In this document: positions 26,458 to 38,337 of the stretch, piece by piece
Layout: each line of letters starts with the position of its first letter
Numbering within the stretch: position 1 is the stretch's first letter
Assembly: GCA_900016875.1 (NCBI GenBank)
Contig: FCNR01000025.1
Span: 1-64,000 of the forward strand
Reading direction: 5' to 3'
Source: Eubacteriaceae bacterium CHKCI004
GTDB taxonomy: Bacteria; Bacillota; Clostridia; Lachnospirales; Lachnospiraceae
Length of the DNA: 64,000 nucleotides
The notes under the pieces: generated by a model
What the model was told of the DNA's origin: nothing
Database searches by the model: none
The model's input: only the letters and a program-made list of their open reading frames with translations
Position numbers and translations under genes: made by a program

Positions 26458-26531
26458 CTGATTATACAGAGTTTTTTCTCATAACCAGATGCTGTTCTAT
26501 CATGGAAGATAATGGAAAGGATGTTACGACT

Positions 26532-28640
<2,109 letters not shown>

Positions 28641-28745
28641 AAACATCCGGCAGACAGCAGTTTGATGATTTTCCTCCTTAAAAAGTGCTGAAGCGTCCGC
28701 AGGATGCATAGAATAAAACAACGCAGGTAAGACATAAATACAGAG

Positions 28746-28774
28746 AATCCGGCTCATTTTGAGCCGGATTTTTT
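28746..28774 (+). terminator. intrinsic terminator after glnN
   Basis: AATCCGGCTC (28746-28755) pairs with GAGCCGGATT (28761-28770) over a five-base loop, then a run of six T (28769-28774). Confidence 0.88.
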
Positions 28775-28810
28775 CATATACTGTTATTTATAAAGAAGGC
28801 GGAAGAAGTG

Positions 28811-29653
28811 ATGTCAGTGAAAAGGAAAATCAGGAAATGGAGACGGAGGGCGGCACTGTGGATGGGAATATGCCTTTTTGGCTGCTTATATGCACCGCAC
28901 GCCAGAGAAGTGGAAGTGGCTTTTTCATGTGCCGTGAAACGAACCAAAGAGAATACGGAAGTGATGAGACAGGGAGTGGAGAGTGAAGGCTCCGCGGCTG
29001 GAGAAAGTACCGCCGCTGCTGATTTGAACTCAGAGTCTCCGGCAAAAAAAGTCGCCTACCTGACCTTCGATGACGGACCGTCCACCCATTCTGATGAGCT
29101 GCTGGACATTTTGAAGGAAGAAAATGTAAAGGCCACTTTTTTTGTGGTAGGAAAAGAGGATGAAGAATCCAGAGAGGTCTACCGGAGAATTGTGAAAGAA
29201 GGACATAGTCTGGGACTTCATTCCTACTCTCATGTTTATAAGCAGATCTACAGCTCTGTGGATAACTTTCGGGAAGATTTGTGGAAGCTTAAAACTTATC
29301 TTTATCATATCACCGGTGTAAGCTGCGATATCTACCGTTTTCCGGGCGGCAGCAGTACCACACAGATGAAGTTTCCGCTTAAAGAGGGGGAAAAGTATCT
29401 GGAGGAAAAAGGCATCCGCTATTTTGACTGGAATGCCACAGCGGAGGACGCTGTATGTGTGCAGTCCGCGCCCGGTGTTCTGATGGCGAGAGTGCTGAAA
29501 GATGCATTAAAGCATGATAGAGCCGTCATTTTAATGCATGATCTCAATTGTTGTAAAACAACATTGAACGCGGTGCGCCCGCTTATTGCCAGACTCCGCA
29601 AAGAGGATTACGCTTTTGATCGGCTGACCAAAGACAGCCGGCTGGAAGAATAG
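28811..29653 (+). CDS. polysaccharide deacetylase (NodB domain, CE4 family)
   Basis: Removes acetyl groups from N-acetyl sugars in peptidoglycan or other envelope polymers. A basic start and hydrophobic stretch (about residues 14-28) form a signal anchor; a low-complexity linker runs to about 75. The NodB domain has motif 1 TFDDGPS (metal-binding Asp pair), motif 2 HSLGLHSYSH (zinc histidines), motif 3 RFPGGSS, and motif 4/5 in DWNATAED and VILMHD. All ligands look present. I start at ATG 28811, next to an in-frame GTG at 28808, behind GAAGGCGGAAG. It lies alone between terminator 28746 and the folC promoter. Confidence 0.92.
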   Translation: MSVKRKIRKWRRRAALWMGICLFGCLYAPHAREVEVAFSCAVKRTKENTEVMRQGVESEGSAAGESTAAADLNSESPAKKVAYLTFDDGPSTHSDELLDILKEENVKATFFVVGKEDEESREVYRRIVKEGHSLGLHSYSHVYKQIYSSVDNFREDLWKLKTYLYHITGVSCDIYRFPGGSSTTQMKFPLKEGEKYLEEKGIRYFDWNATAEDAVCVQSAPGVLMARVLKDALKHDRAVILMHDLNCCKTTLNAVRPLIARLRKEDYAFDRLTKDSRLEE

Positions 29654-29780
29654 GCCGGTAGAAAGAGAAGAACGGCAGGCAGAGAAGAACAGAACGGCCA
29701 GAAGGAACAGCAGAGTAGGCTGGTATATGCAGGAATTTCGCTTTCAAATTTCAAAATTTTGCTGGAAAACACCATAAAAA

Positions 29781-29809
29781 TTGACAAAAGCTGTTTCCTT
29801 CGCTATAGT
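29781..29809 (+). promoter_or_regulatory. strong sigma-A-type promoter of the fol operon
   Basis: A perfect TTGACA at 29781-29786 and TATAGT at 29804-29809 with 17 bases between. The leader is about 20 bases before folC. Confidence 0.82.
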
Positions 29810-29834
29810 AATAAGTTATGAGACAGGAGGAAAC

Positions 29835-31178
29835 ATGGAATATCAGTATCATAAAATCATAGAAAAATTAAAAAAGCGGGGAAGCACCCCTGGCCTGGAA
29901 CCGGTCAGGGCGCTTCTTGCTGCTCTGAAACATCCGGAAGAAAAGATTGCTGTTGTGCATATTGCGGGAACAAATGGAAAAGGTTCTGTTTTTTCATTTC
30001 TTTCGGCTATCCTGCAGGAGGGCGGATACCGGGTGGGTCGTTACATTTCCCCTACGATTCATTCTTACGAGGAACGGTTTCAGATCAATGGCCAGGAGAT
30101 ATCGCCGGAAAAACTGGAGAAGTACTATGTCCGCATGGAGCGCGCCATGGAGCAGATGGAGAGAACGCAACAGCCTTCGCTGCGGCAGCCTACTTTATTT
30201 GAGGTGGAGACGGCTCTGGCGTTTTTGTATTTTGCAGAAGAGCAGGTGGATGTGGCGCTGATTGAAACCGGTATGGGAGGAACTTATGACGCCACCAACG
30301 TTATAGAACATCCGCTTCTTACGGTGATTTCCTCCGTAAGTTACGATCATAAAGCATTTCTCGGTGATACATTGGAGGAGATTGCCGGGGAAAAGGCAGG
30401 AATCATAAAGGAGAACGTACCGGTTGTTGTTGAGGAAAATGTACCGGAGGTCTGCCGGATTATGCAGGAGACTGCAGCCCGGAAGCATGCGCCATGCACA
30501 TTGATCAGAGCCGCTGATTATCAGGTGGAAACAGAATCTGTGACTGGAAGTACATTTATATGGAAGAAACACAGATTCTCTATTTTTCTGCCGGGACAAC
30601 ATCAGATATCCAATGCGGTGACTGCGCTGGCGGCTGCGGAAGAACTGATGGAACGGCTGCCGTCAGAGGGCAGGAGAAAACTGGAGCCGGGAGAAAACGC
30701 ACGGTTTATTCCGGCGGCAGATAAACGGCTGGGATGGCCGGAGATGGAGAGAGGGCTGGCAAACGCCCGCTGGCCGGGACGTCTGGAGCTGCTCGGCGAA
30801 CGTCCGTATACTTTTCGGGACGGCGCTCACAACCCGGACGGGGCGCGGAAATTGGCGCAATTTCTGGAAAAACATTTTACAAACAGGAGAATCATCTATA
30901 TAATGGGAGTGTTGAAAGACAAGGAATATGAGAAGATGCTGGCGGAACTTATGCCGCTGGCGTCTGAAATATATACATTCCGTCCGAATAATGAACGGGG
31001 GCTGTCCGGAGAAGTTCTGGCGGCCTGTGCGCAGCGTTTCGGCGTTCCGTCGCATTGTTGTCAGGACGTCAACGAGGCGATACGCCGGGGCCGGGAAAAG
31101 GCAGAGCAGGAGGATGTGATCGTCATCTGCGGCTCGCTCTCATTTATGGAAGAAATGGAGGATACATCGTGGAAATAG
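29835..31178 (+). CDS. folC: folylpolyglutamate synthase / dihydrofolate synthase
   Basis: Mur-ligase-like enzyme that joins glutamate to dihydropteroate and lengthens the glutamate tail of folates. The P-loop GTNGKGSV is at residues 45-52; the omega-loop and metal site follow in YISPTIHSYEERFQ and ETGMGGTYDATNV; SVSYDHKAFLGDTLEEIAGEKAGI is the typical FolC segment with the conserved His and Lys; the C-terminal domain has DGAHNPDGA. Length 447. AGGAGG precedes ATG 29835. It overlaps folP by ten bases and starts a folate operon. Confidence 0.95.
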   Translation: MEYQYHKIIEKLKKRGSTPGLEPVRALLAALKHPEEKIAVVHIAGTNGKGSVFSFLSAILQEGGYRVGRYISPTIHSYEERFQINGQEISPEKLEKYYVRMERAMEQMERTQQPSLRQPTLFEVETALAFLYFAEEQVDVALIETGMGGTYDATNVIEHPLLTVISSVSYDHKAFLGDTLEEIAGEKAGIIKENVPVVVEENVPEVCRIMQETAARKHAPCTLIRAADYQVETESVTGSTFIWKKHRFSIFLPGQHQISNAVTALAAAEELMERLPSEGRRKLEPGENARFIPAADKRLGWPEMERGLANARWPGRLELLGERPYTFRDGAHNPDGARKLAQFLEKHFTNRRIIYIMGVLKDKEYEKMLAELMPLASEIYTFRPNNERGLSGEVLAACAQRFGVPSHCCQDVNEAIRRGREKAEQEDVIVICGSLSFMEEMEDTSWK

Positions 31179-31984
31179 GAAAATACAATCTGGATTTAGA
31201 GCATCAGGGATACATCATGGGGATTTTGAACGTCACACCGAATTCATTTTCCGACGGCTCCAGATATCAGACGCTGGACGCGGCGCTTTCTCAGGCGGAA
31301 CGAATGATCGGGGAAGGAGCTGCCATCATTGATATCGGCGGAGAATCCACAAGACCTGGTCATGAGAAGATTACAGATCAGGAAGAGATTGAGAGAGTTG
31401 TGCCGGTCATTGAGGCAGTAAAGCGGCAGTTTGATGTGCCGGTTTCCCTCGATACGTACAAATATGAGGTGGCAAAAGCGGGACTTTCGGCAGGCGCGGA
31501 TCTCATCAACGATATCTGGGGGCTGAAATGGGACGGACGTCTTGCTCCGCTTATTGCAGAGAGCGGCGCGGCATGCTGCCTGATGCATAACAGAAAGCAG
31601 ATGGATTATAAAGATTATCTGTTGGATTTTATGGATGATATGCGGGAAACCCTGCGGATCGCCGATGACGCCGGAATAAAACAGGAAAAAATCATGCTGG
31701 ATCCGGGTGTGGGCTTTGCCTTTGCCAAAACCTACGAGCAGAATCTTTCTATTATAAAGCATCTGGATCTTTTGAAAGAGTTTGGCCTTCCGGTTCTTCT
31801 GGGAACTTCGAGAAAATCTGTTATCGGTACGGCCCTTGATCTGCCGGTGGACGAAAGAGAAGAAGGGACGGTGGCAACCACTGTTATGGGCCGGATGAAA
31901 GGGGCAACGATCTTCCGGGTTCATGATGTGAAGAAGAATTACCGCGCCATGAAGATGGCGGAGGCGATTCTGGCGGCAGAGTGA
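31169..31984 (+). CDS. folP: dihydropteroate synthase
   Basis: Condenses p-aminobenzoate with hydroxymethyl-dihydropterin diphosphate; the sulfonamide target. The family signature NVTPNSFSDG is at residues 21-30 and DIGGESTRPG at about 53-62; the later DPGVGF and LLGTSRKS segments bind pterin and phosphate. The start is GTG 31169, which overlaps the folC stop and has GGAGG at 31157-31161. Length 271. The overlap implies translational coupling with folC, and the next gene makes the pterin substrate. Confidence 0.96.
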   Translation: MEIGKYNLDLEHQGYIMGILNVTPNSFSDGSRYQTLDAALSQAERMIGEGAAIIDIGGESTRPGHEKITDQEEIERVVPVIEAVKRQFDVPVSLDTYKYEVAKAGLSAGADLINDIWGLKWDGRLAPLIAESGAACCLMHNRKQMDYKDYLLDFMDDMRETLRIADDAGIKQEKIMLDPGVGFAFAKTYEQNLSIIKHLDLLKEFGLPVLLGTSRKSVIGTALDLPVDEREEGTVATTVMGRMKGATIFRVHDVKKNYRAMKMAEAILAAE

Positions 31985-32129
31985 AGCCGCGCAGAGGCAG
32001 CGACCGTATCGCGATGACGGAATCGCCGCCGGTGGGGGCTGGCCTGCAAGGCAGGATTTTGCGGGCGTATGCCGGCAAACGGCGAGCACGATAAATTTTG
32101 ATAATAAATATAGAAACTTGGTGTAAAGA

Positions 32130-32957
32130 ATGGATAAAATAACAATTAAAAATCTGGAAGTTTTCTGCAACCACGGCGTATATAAGGAAGAAAATATACT
32201 GGGGCAGAAGTTTCTGGTCAGTGCGGAGCTGTCTCTCTCCACCAGAAAGGCAGGACTGTCCGACGCGCTGGAGGATTCCGTCAGCTATGGCGATGTGAGC
32301 CGTCTGATCACCGCGGAGATGAAAAAACAGAATGACAAGCTTCTGGAGCGCGCGGCGGAGCGGATCGCCGGACAGATCCTGAAAGAGTTTCCGCTGATCG
32401 ATTCCGTGCGGATTGAAGTGAAGAAGCCGTGGGCGCCGGTGATGATGCATCTGGATTACGCCTCGGTGTCCATCGAGAGAGGATGGCACCGGGTGTACGT
32501 GGGAGTCGGCTCCAACATGGGAGAACGGCAGGCGTGGATTGATATGGCGGCGGAAGCGCTGCGGTCTGACGGAAATAACCGGAATTTCCGGTCGGCGCAG
32601 GTCATCGAGACAGAACCGTATGGCTATCTGGAGCAGGATAAGTTTTTGAATACGGTATTTACCTTTGAAACTCTGTATGAGCCGGAAGAACTGCTGCTCC
32701 GAATGCAGGAAATTGAAAAGGAAGCGCACAGGGAGAGGAAGATTCACTGGGGTCCGCGGACTCTTGATCTGGATTTGCTGCTCTATGACAACCGGATAAC
32801 AGAAAGTCCGGTACTTACGATACCGCATCCGGAGATGACGAAGAGGCTCTTTGTGCTCATTCCGCTGTGTGAGCTGAATCCTCACGGTGTGCATCCGCTG
32901 TACCGGAAACGTTTTGCAGAATATAAGGAAGCTCTGGAACAGCAGGAGAATAAATAA
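32130..32957 (+). CDS. folBK: bifunctional dihydroneopterin aldolase / HPPK (FolB-FolK fusion)
   Basis: Residues 1-118 are the aldolase FolB (MDKITIKNLEVFCNHGVYKEEN; GDVSRLI; ERAAERIA). Residues 123-275 are the pyrophosphokinase FolK, starting at VYVGVGSNMGERQ, with the catalytic loop and the closing signature WGPRTLDLDLLLYD. The fusion supplies the pterin diphosphate for FolP next door, as in the streptococcal SulD protein. The gap to folP is 145 bases and has no clear promoter, so it probably belongs to the fol operon. folE is not in the window. The pheA gene follows after 38 bases. Confidence 0.94.
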   Translation: MDKITIKNLEVFCNHGVYKEENILGQKFLVSAELSLSTRKAGLSDALEDSVSYGDVSRLITAEMKKQNDKLLERAAERIAGQILKEFPLIDSVRIEVKKPWAPVMMHLDYASVSIERGWHRVYVGVGSNMGERQAWIDMAAEALRSDGNNRNFRSAQVIETEPYGYLEQDKFLNTVFTFETLYEPEELLLRMQEIEKEAHRERKIHWGPRTLDLDLLLYDNRITESPVLTIPHPEMTKRLFVLIPLCELNPHGVHPLYRKRFAEYKEALEQQENK

Positions 32958-32995
32958 AAAGAATCAGGCAGAAGTATTGATAGAGGAACTGTTAA

Positions 32996-34138
32996 ATGGA
33001 TAAGATAAAGAAAGATATCAGACAGGTAAGAGAAAATATCAACGAGATAGATTATAAGATTGCGGAACTGTTCGAAAAACGCATGAAATGCGCCGCAGAG
33101 CTGGCGGAGGCCAAGAAGGAGATCGGAGCTCCCATTTATGATAAAAACAGAGAGGATGAGAAACTGGCGGATATCACCAGAAACCGTTCCAATCCATTTA
33201 TTGTAAAGGGACTTGAAGAGATTTTTATTCAGATGATGTCCATCAGCAGAAAATACCAGTACCATCTGGTGCATCAAAGAGACCGGTACATTGAAAATTA
33301 TTTTACTGAAGTGCCGGAACTGGTAATGTTTCCCGATACAAGGGTAGTCTACGCCGGCGTGCCGGGATCGTTTACCTGCATGGCCTGTGAGAAGTTTTTC
33401 GGGAGAGATATTGACCACTATGGAGTGGCGCAGTTTAAAGAGGTGGCGATGGCGTTGAACGAGGGAGAGGCCGATTACGGCGTGCTTCCTATTGAAAATT
33501 CTTCCGCCGGTGACGTGGCGGGTGTATACAATATCCTTTTGGAGCACGATGTCTGCATTGTGGGCGAAGTTTTTGTGAAAGTCGACCATTGCCTTTTAGG
33601 CTGTCCGGGTAGTAAAATAGAAGAGATTGAGACAGTATATTCTCATCCGCAGGGATTAATGCAGTGCGCCCCGTATCTGGAAAAACTGGGCGTGGAGCAA
33701 AAAAGTGTGGAGAATACAGCCATTGCGGCGGAGATGATCGCAAAAAGAAATAATCCGCGGGAGGCAGCCATCGCCAGCCGGCGTGCTGCTGAACTTTACG
33801 GGCTTGATATTCTGGAGGAAAGTATTAACTTTGACGCCAGCAATGAGACCCGCTTTGTTATTCTTTCTAAAAAACGTCAGTATACGAAGGATGCTTCAAA
33901 GATCAGTATCTCCTTTGCGGTTCTCCATGAGAGCGGAACCCTTTATAATATACTCTCACATTTTATCTACAATGATTTGAACCTGAGCCATATTGAGTCA
34001 GTGCCGCTGCCGGATCGCCAGTGGGAATATCGCTTTTATGTAGATATCAGCGGCAATCTGCACGATGCGGAGGTGCGCAACGCTCTGCAGGGAGTACGGG
34101 CGGAGGCGGCTAATTTCAGAATTCTCGGTAATTACTGA
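32996..34138 (+). CDS. pheA: chorismate mutase / prephenate dehydratase (P-protein)
   Basis: Converts chorismate to prephenate and then phenylpyruvate. The AroQ chorismate mutase domain spans residues 1-90 (VRENINEIDYKIAELFEKRM). The dehydratase domain starts at VVYAGVPGSFTCMACEKFF (about 117) and includes LPIENSSAGDV and the catalytic NETRFVIL. The ACT domain covers about 300-375 and would bind phenylalanine; its usual GALY and ESRP motifs are replaced by SGTLYNIL and HIESVP, a common variant. GAGGAAC precedes ATG 32996. It sits at the end of the folate cluster, both pathways drawing on chorismate. Confidence 0.95.
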   Translation: MDKIKKDIRQVRENINEIDYKIAELFEKRMKCAAELAEAKKEIGAPIYDKNREDEKLADITRNRSNPFIVKGLEEIFIQMMSISRKYQYHLVHQRDRYIENYFTEVPELVMFPDTRVVYAGVPGSFTCMACEKFFGRDIDHYGVAQFKEVAMALNEGEADYGVLPIENSSAGDVAGVYNILLEHDVCIVGEVFVKVDHCLLGCPGSKIEEIETVYSHPQGLMQCAPYLEKLGVEQKSVENTAIAAEMIAKRNNPREAAIASRRAAELYGLDILEESINFDASNETRFVILSKKRQYTKDASKISISFAVLHESGTLYNILSHFIYNDLNLSHIESVPLPDRQWEYRFYVDISGNLHDAEVRNALQGVRAEAANFRILGNY

Positions 34139-34230
34139 TCGTGGCGGAACTGCCGCGGTCACATGCTGAGTGTGAGTGGAATGCCGGTGCTGCCGCCGGC
34201 GATGAAAATAATTTTGGAGTAGGATAATAA

Positions 34231-36726
34231 ATGGATATAAAAAAGATTCGCAGATTTATACCGCAGAAAAAAGGCCCGATGAGCAAAAAAGAAAAAATGA
34301 TTCTGGGAGTACGGATTGCAGTTGTAGCTGTACTGTTCTTTTTCATGTGGTATCTGTGCCATAATTTCATGGATTATCAGAAAAACGCCACCAGTCAGGT
34401 TAATAAATACAGGGTGGATCAGGTGTGCCTGTTATCAGAAGGCAGCGTGGTCAATCAGAATTTCGTGGCGAAGCATACCCATTTAAAAACAGTCAAGCTT
34501 TATTTCAGCAACGATTATACCGGAGTGGCAAAGGGAAAGCTGGTTTTCAACATTATTGACCGTCAGACGGGGGAAAGTGTTTCCCGGGTGTCTAAAAAGA
34601 TCAGTAATCTCATGGATAATGATTATACGGAGTTCAAGACAGATGTGCAGCTCCAGAAAGGTAATGAATATTCCATTCAGATTTCCACAGTGGGAACGGA
34701 GTCCGGCAAGGAGCCTATCGTCTATCAGTGGAGTACCAGAGAGAGCGGTTTTCAGGGCAAGCTGCAGGTGAACCGGGTGGAACAGCAGAAATATCTGGTG
34801 GCCCAGTTCTATTATCCGGTGACGATCTATCAGCAGTGGGTGGGAATCTGCGCTTTGCTGGGACTGGTGATCCTCCTCGTGTTGTTTCCGATTCCGGCTC
34901 CGGAGAGAGTAAAGACGGTTATTGGATATGCGTTATTCTTTGCAGCCCCCGTGTTTACTTTCTGGTTTGTGGAGAGATTTACCAATAATTCCATAACAAG
35001 GATCAATGCGGCAGAATTCTGGCTGAATGTTTTAGTCTATTATCTGTTTTTTGGAATTTTATATCTGATTTTCGTATCGAGGAAGGCGGCCGTAACCATC
35101 GGAACCATATTTTTCTACGTGGTCGGTCTGGCCAACTACTATGTTCTCAATTTTAAAGGCGCGCCAATTGTGCCGTCTGACATCATGTCTGCTTCTACCG
35201 CAGCCGGAGTTGCAGAAAATTATACCTACAGTATTCAGCCGATATTCGTGTGGAATGCGTTATTCCTTCTGCTGTATCTCGCCGTCCTGTGGCGGTGTCC
35301 GATGAGGAAAAAGACCGGATGGAAGAAACGTCTTATCATGGGATGTGTCATCGCCCTGTCGGTGTGCGTCCTCGGCTATCTTGTCGTGGAAGAGAGAACG
35401 CTCAGAAGCTACGGCATCAAAAATAATGTCTGGGATCAGAAAAAGGGCTACGCTAAAAACGGTTTCTTTTTCGGATTTGTGCTGAACATGAATTCACTGG
35501 TGCAGGATAAGCCGGATGATTATTCCGCGGAGGCGGCGGCGGATATTGCGGCCAGATATGAAGAAGAGTTCGCCAATGAAGAAGAGAAGAAGGACGGACG
35601 CCTTGAGACTTCGGACGGCACAAGACCGAATATCATCGCTATCATGAATGAGGCGTTTTCTGATCTGTCGGTGGTGGGAGATTTTACCACGAATCAGGAT
35701 TATATGCCGTTTATCCATAATCTTGAGGAGGATACTATCAAGGGCAATCTGTATATGTCCATTTTTGGTTCCGGTACCTGCAATTCTGAATTTGAATTTC
35801 TCACCGGCAATACCATGGCATTTCTGCAAAACGGCATTATAGCATATACGCAGGTAGTGAAAGATAAACTGCCGAATCTTACCTATACTTTAAAACAGCA
35901 GGGATACAAAGGCAATGTGGCTTTGCATCCGTATCTGGCGTCCGGATGGAACAGACCGGAGGTATACGGATATATGGGCTTTGAGCATTTTTACAGTGAG
36001 AGCGATTTTACCAATCCTCTTATGTACCGGAAATACATTTCCGATCAATCCAACATGGAAAAAATTATTGAACTCTATGAGGAAAGGAAAAACACTTCAA
36101 AGCCATTTTATCTTTTCAATGTCACTATGCAGAATCACGGCGGCTTTGATAAGAGCTACAGTAATTTTACCAACGATGTGCAGATTACCGATAATCATAA
36201 AAATGAACAGGCGGAACAATACCTGTCTCTGGTCAAAAAGACCGATGAAGCATTTCAATACCTTGTAGAGTATTTTTCCGAGGTGGATGAGCCGACTATC
36301 ATTGTGATGTTCGGAGACCACCAGCCGGCGGTGACCAGCCGTTTTTATGACAGCATTTTTGGCAAATCATCGGACGAGCTCACATCGGAGGAACTGATGA
36401 AAAAATATCAGACGCCGTTTATTATATGGGCTAATTATGATATTGAGGAGACAACTATCGAGAAGATGAGCGCCAATTATCTGAGCGCTTACGTGATGCA
36501 GGAAGCAGGACTTAAGATGACTCCTTACCAGAAGTTCCTCATGCGTCTTTATGAGAAGCTTCCGGTGCTGAGCGCCATGGGCGCCTACGATGCGGAGGGT
36601 AATTATTATGAATCTGCGAAAGAAACACCGTACAACGATATGGTGCAGGAGTACCAGATTCTTCAATATAATAATTTAATTGATACTGACCACACTGTAA
36701 ATTCTTTCTTTTATTTGAAAGAGTAA
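34231..36726 (+). CDS. LTA-synthase-family membrane phosphoglycerol transferase
   Basis: 831 residues. One span at about 29-47, then an extracellular beta-rich domain (about 55-190), then six or so spans between about 200 and 400, and an outward alkaline-phosphatase/sulfatase domain from about 455. The catalytic threonine is T516 (FGSGTCNSEFEFLTG); metal ligands are in IAIMNEAFSD and FGDHQPA. These enzymes transfer glycerol phosphate from phosphatidylglycerol to teichoic acids or glycans. The extra N-terminal beta domain is not part of classic LtaS. The next gene, ppx, begins ten bases after its stop, so it heads an operon with polyphosphate genes. Confidence 0.88.
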   Translation: MDIKKIRRFIPQKKGPMSKKEKMILGVRIAVVAVLFFFMWYLCHNFMDYQKNATSQVNKYRVDQVCLLSEGSVVNQNFVAKHTHLKTVKLYFSNDYTGVAKGKLVFNIIDRQTGESVSRVSKKISNLMDNDYTEFKTDVQLQKGNEYSIQISTVGTESGKEPIVYQWSTRESGFQGKLQVNRVEQQKYLVAQFYYPVTIYQQWVGICALLGLVILLVLFPIPAPERVKTVIGYALFFAAPVFTFWFVERFTNNSITRINAAEFWLNVLVYYLFFGILYLIFVSRKAAVTIGTIFFYVVGLANYYVLNFKGAPIVPSDIMSASTAAGVAENYTYSIQPIFVWNALFLLLYLAVLWRCPMRKKTGWKKRLIMGCVIALSVCVLGYLVVEERTLRSYGIKNNVWDQKKGYAKNGFFFGFVLNMNSLVQDKPDDYSAEAAADIAARYEEEFANEEEKKDGRLETSDGTRPNIIAIMNEAFSDLSVVGDFTTNQDYMPFIHNLEEDTIKGNLYMSIFGSGTCNSEFEFLTGNTMAFLQNGIIAYTQVVKDKLPNLTYTLKQQGYKGNVALHPYLASGWNRPEVYGYMGFEHFYSESDFTNPLMYRKYISDQSNMEKIIELYEERKNTSKPFYLFNVTMQNHGGFDKSYSNFTNDVQITDNHKNEQAEQYLSLVKKTDEAFQYLVEYFSEVDEPTIIVMFGDHQPAVTSRFYDSIFGKSSDELTSEELMKKYQTPFIIWANYDIEETTIEKMSANYLSAYVMQEAGLKMTPYQKFLMRLYEKLPVLSAMGAYDAEGNYYESAKETPYNDMVQEYQILQYNNLIDTDHTVNSFFYLKE

Positions 36727-36736
36727 GGAGGAGCAA

Positions 36737-38272
36737 ATGAGATATTCCAGTTATGCAGCTATAGTGATTGGCTCTAAAAATCTCCTGATGAAGATTTATG
36801 AGATTTCGCAGGCCAGCGGCATTCGGGAAATTAACAGAGTATGCCATGAATATGAGCTGGGCAAAGAAGCTTATGGCACCGGGCGGATTTCCTTTCCGCA
36901 GATTGAGGAAATCAGCGACGTACTGAATAATTTCCTGCAGATTATGAAGGAATATGATGTTAAAGACTACCAGTGCTATGCTACCAGCGCTATCCGCAAT
37001 GCAAGGAATCAGCTTTCTGTCCTGAATCAGATCAAGATCCGGACGGGGATTACTGTACAGATGCTTTCCAATTCCGAGCTGCGTTTTCTGATGTACAAAG
37101 GAATTCAGGTGTCTGAAATTGACTTTGACCACATTATTGAGAAAAATACGGCCATTCTGGACATCGGTTCCGGAAGCGTGCAGGTATCTCTTTTTGATAA
37201 GCAGGCGCTGTACCTGACGCAGAATATGGCCATTGGAACAGTAAAGATTCTGGAGATTCTGGAGTCTGTGGAACATAACGCCCTGGATTATATTTCCGTC
37301 ATGGAAGAGTATATCCAGTATGAAATCGATATGTTCCGCAATACGTATCTGAAGGATAAGGCCATAAAAAATGTGGTGGCTATCGGTGATGAGATTAAAA
37401 ATCTTAAGAAAATCGTACCGGAACTGAATCCTTCTCTTACATTAAACTATGAAGAAATATGTTATATTTTTAAGAAGATAAAAAAAGCATCCTATCAGGA
37501 TCTGGCAGTACAGTACGGTATGTCCATCGAGGATGCCAGAATGACGCTGCCATCGGTTATTATCTATAAGAAGTTCCTGGAACTTTCCAAAGCAGATACC
37601 GTCTATATCTGTGATACGGATCTCTGTGACGGAAGCGTGGTGGACTATGCGTTAAAATCAAATAAGATCAAGATCAATCATGACTATTATCAGGATATTA
37701 TCGCGTCAGTAAAATATATCGGAAAACGCTATCGTTCCAACAAGGTGCATGCGGAATATGTATCCGAGCTTGCGTGCGAGATTTTTGACAGGACGGTAAA
37801 ATTCCACGGTCTGTCAAAACGTGACCGCCTGATTCTGGAGATTTCCGCGATTCTTCATGATATAGGTAAATATGTCAATATGAATCAGCCGGGACAGAAC
37901 GGCTATCAGCTCATCATTTCCACAGAGATCATGGGAATTTCACACAGAGAGAGACAGGAAGTGGCGAATGTGGTGCGGTATAATACGGAATTCCTGCCGG
38001 AGACAGACCGCCTGGAAAGTGTTTTCCTTCGGGAAGAATATCTGCGTATCGCGAAGCTTTCCGCCATTCTGCGTCTTGCCAATGCTCTGGACAGGGGACA
38101 TGGACAGAAATATCAGAACAGGAACATCGTGCGAAAAGGCAAAGAGCTGATTATCACGGTGGAGTCTGATCAGGATATTACATTGGAGATCAGCCTCTTT
38201 GAAAAGAAGGCAAAATATTTCAATGAAATTTTAGGCGTAAAACCGGTACTTAAACAGAAAAGAGTATTTTAG
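36737..38272 (+). CDS. ppx: exopolyphosphatase / pppGpp phosphohydrolase with HD domain
   Basis: The Ppx/GppA ASKHA-fold domain occupies residues 1-300, with the phosphate loops AIVIGSKNLLMKIYE and LDIGSGSVQVSLF and the substrate-binding CYATSAIRNARN. The C-terminal part (about 330-490) is an HD domain with ILHDIGKYVN and REEYLRIAKLSAILRLANALDRG. It hydrolyses terminal phosphates of polyphosphate or the gamma/5' phosphate of pppGpp; which one is not decidable here. AAGGAGGAG precedes ATG 36737. Its partner ppk lies directly downstream. Confidence 0.9.
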   Translation: MRYSSYAAIVIGSKNLLMKIYEISQASGIREINRVCHEYELGKEAYGTGRISFPQIEEISDVLNNFLQIMKEYDVKDYQCYATSAIRNARNQLSVLNQIKIRTGITVQMLSNSELRFLMYKGIQVSEIDFDHIIEKNTAILDIGSGSVQVSLFDKQALYLTQNMAIGTVKILEILESVEHNALDYISVMEEYIQYEIDMFRNTYLKDKAIKNVVAIGDEIKNLKKIVPELNPSLTLNYEEICYIFKKIKKASYQDLAVQYGMSIEDARMTLPSVIIYKKFLELSKADTVYICDTDLCDGSVVDYALKSNKIKINHDYYQDIIASVKYIGKRYRSNKVHAEYVSELACEIFDRTVKFHGLSKRDRLILEISAILHDIGKYVNMNQPGQNGYQLIISTEIMGISHRERQEVANVVRYNTEFLPETDRLESVFLREEYLRIAKLSAILRLANALDRGHGQKYQNRNIVRKGKELIITVESDQDITLEISLFEKKAKYFNEILGVKPVLKQKRVF

Positions 38273-38337
38273 TATATTGTTGCGGCGACACTGTTCTTAT
38301 GGATTGCGTGTGTGTTGAAGCAAAGAAAGGAATAACC

